A DNA stretch of 64,000 nt from Hungatella sp. UBA3048. GTDB lineage: Bacteria > Bacillota > Clostridia > Lachnospirales > Lachnospiraceae. Below the pieces are notes generated by a model. That model did no database searches and was not told the origin of the DNA. It was given only the letters and a program-made list of their open reading frames with translations. Location: contig DFCS01000007.1 in the NCBI GenBank assembly GCA_002367105.1, positions 17,113 to 81,112 of the forward strand. The letters run 5' to 3'. This document shows, piece after piece, positions 63,182 to 64,000 of the stretch (position 1 is its first letter; each line of letters opens with the position of its first letter). A program made the position numbers and the translations under genes.

Positions 63182-64000
63182 TTAAAAATCTACCTCTTTA
63201 TCATAGTAACAACAGGTTAACAGTTTCTCCATCTCAGCGGCCGTGATCGGTCTTGGGTTGGAGCCGGTGCATGCATCACCTACTGCCAGCTCTGCTACTG
63301 TCCCTAGTTTATCATTGAACTCTGCTTCGTCAATGATTCCACCTTCGTATTCCTTAATACAAGCAGGAATACTAAGCTTTTCGTTCATGGAACGGATCTC
63401 TGCGATCAATGCATCAACCAGTTCCTCATCATTATTCCCCTTCAGATCAATGAAGCGGGCAATATCAGCATAACGCTTTGCAGCCTCCGGTACTTTGGAA
63501 TTAAATTTAACTACCTTTGGCAGATACATGGCGTTTGCACAGCCATGAACAATATGTCCTCCTGAATAAGCAGCGCCTGTTTTATGAGCCATGGAATGGA
63601 CAATGCCTAAAAGAGCATTGGAGAATGCCATACCGGCCAGACACTGGGCATTATGCATACGGGCACGGGCTTCCTTGTCCCCGTTATAAGAATCAATTAA
63701 GTCATTATGTATCATCTTAATTGCATGAAGCGCCAGAGGATCGGTGTAATCACAATGGAGGGTTGATACGTAAGCTTCTACCGCATGAGTCAGAGCATCC
63801 ATACCGGTATGGGCGGTCAGCTTCTGAGGCATGGTCTCAGCCAGGTCCGGATCAACGATTGCAATATCCGGTGTGATATTGAAATCTGCAAGCGGATATT
63901 TCACTCCTTTTTTATAATCCGTAATGACACTGAATGCTGTTACCTCGGTAGCCGTACCGGAAGTAGACGGAATGGCGCAGAATTTTGCCTTTGTTCTTAA
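63182..64000 (-). CDS. Iron-containing alcohol dehydrogenase (partial)
   Basis: The N-terminal part is beyond the window edge. The enzyme reduces aldehydes to alcohols with NAD(P)H in fermentation. The visible part has the family's AIPSTSGTATEVTAFSVI near the edge, then LTAHTGMDALTHAVEAYVST, and the metal-binding His residues in GIVHSMAHKTGAAYSGGHIV and HGCANAMYLP. Similar stand-alone enzymes have about 385 residues; it could also be the C-terminal domain of a bifunctional AdhE, which the window cannot decide. Confidence 0.9.
   Translation of the reverse strand, partial: LRTKAKFCAIPSTSGTATEVTAFSVITDYKKGVKYPLADFNITPDIAIVDPDLAETMPQKLTAHTGMDALTHAVEAYVSTLHCDYTDPLALHAIKMIHNDLIDSYNGDKEARARMHNAQCLAGMAFSNALLGIVHSMAHKTGAAYSGGHIVHGCANAMYLPKVVKFNSKVPEAAKRYADIARFIDLKGNNDEELVDALIAEIRSMNEKLSIPACIKEYEGGIIDEAEFNDKLGTVAELAVGDACTGSNPRPITAAEMEKLLTCCYYDKEVDF

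Noticed and set aside
1..64000. CRISPR arrays, tRNA or rRNA genes, transposases
   Set aside because: None was recognised by eye anywhere in the window; the only tandem repeat has two copies and no spacers.

Overview
The window looks like a chromosomal segment of a spore-forming, anaerobic clostridium of the Lachnospiraceae (Lacrimispora / Clostridium cluster XIVa type). The evidence is a gpr-spoIIP sporulation pair, strong GGAGG ribosome sites, a GerMN-ComEC-HolA block, a small DUF6774-like protein, the Fe-S serine dehydratase pair SdaAB/SdaAA, an anaerobic CbiK cobaltochelatase, and moderate GC. This is inference from gene content only; no search was run. Nearly all genes lie on the minus strand.

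Layout. 1-2.3 kb: partial spoIIP, gpr and divergent rpsT. 2.4-13.2 kb: a LacI-controlled disaccharide operon, transcribed lacI, binding protein, two ABC permeases, a GH65 phosphorylase fused to a beta-phosphoglucomutase, a GH63-like glycosidase and a GH13 oligo-1,6-glucosidase. The first permease gene carries a frameshift. 13.3-14.1 kb: a CPBP protease. 14.3-28.2 kb: a PBSX/diffocin-like contractile-tail locus with sheath, tube, chaperones, tape measure, baseplate, fibre, holin and amidase, but no visible head, terminase, portal or integrase gene. It is preceded by a divergent XRE repressor and ImmA-like peptidase. This headless tail module (candidate R-type tailocin) is the most interesting item in the window. 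28.3-36.9 kb: DUF6774, AI-2E exporter, holA, comEC, a GerMN lipoprotein, a sensor kinase without an adjacent regulator, degV, and a 100-bp tandem intergenic repeat. 36.9-40 kb: an ABC exporter and an unrecognised protein. 40-45.3 kb: the glycolytic block gap-pgk-tpiA-gpmI. 45.3-47 kb: a Na/Pi transporter with PhoU domain. 47.1-53.7 kb: a second sugar ABC transporter with a YesM/YesN-type two-component system. 53.9-56.3 kb (plus strand): a PHP phosphatase and sdaAB-sdaAA. 56.4-61.1 kb: argH, a YfhO-type membrane protein and GtrA. 61.2-63 kb: cbiK-apbE. 63.2-64 kb: a partial iron-containing alcohol dehydrogenase.

How they work together. The first sugar operon imports an alpha-glucoside, phosphorolyses it to beta-glucose-1-phosphate plus a released sugar, and isomerises the sugar phosphate within the same polypeptide, feeding the glycolytic block downstream. 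The tail locus encodes every part needed to build and release a contractile particle: tail terminator, sheath, tube, G/T chaperones (with an A AAA AAC slippery site), tape measure, LysM/hub/spike, gp25-like, gpJ and gpI proteins, fibre, holin and endolysin. A remnant of a second fibre end lies inverted beside the active fibre gene, which suggests past switching of target range.
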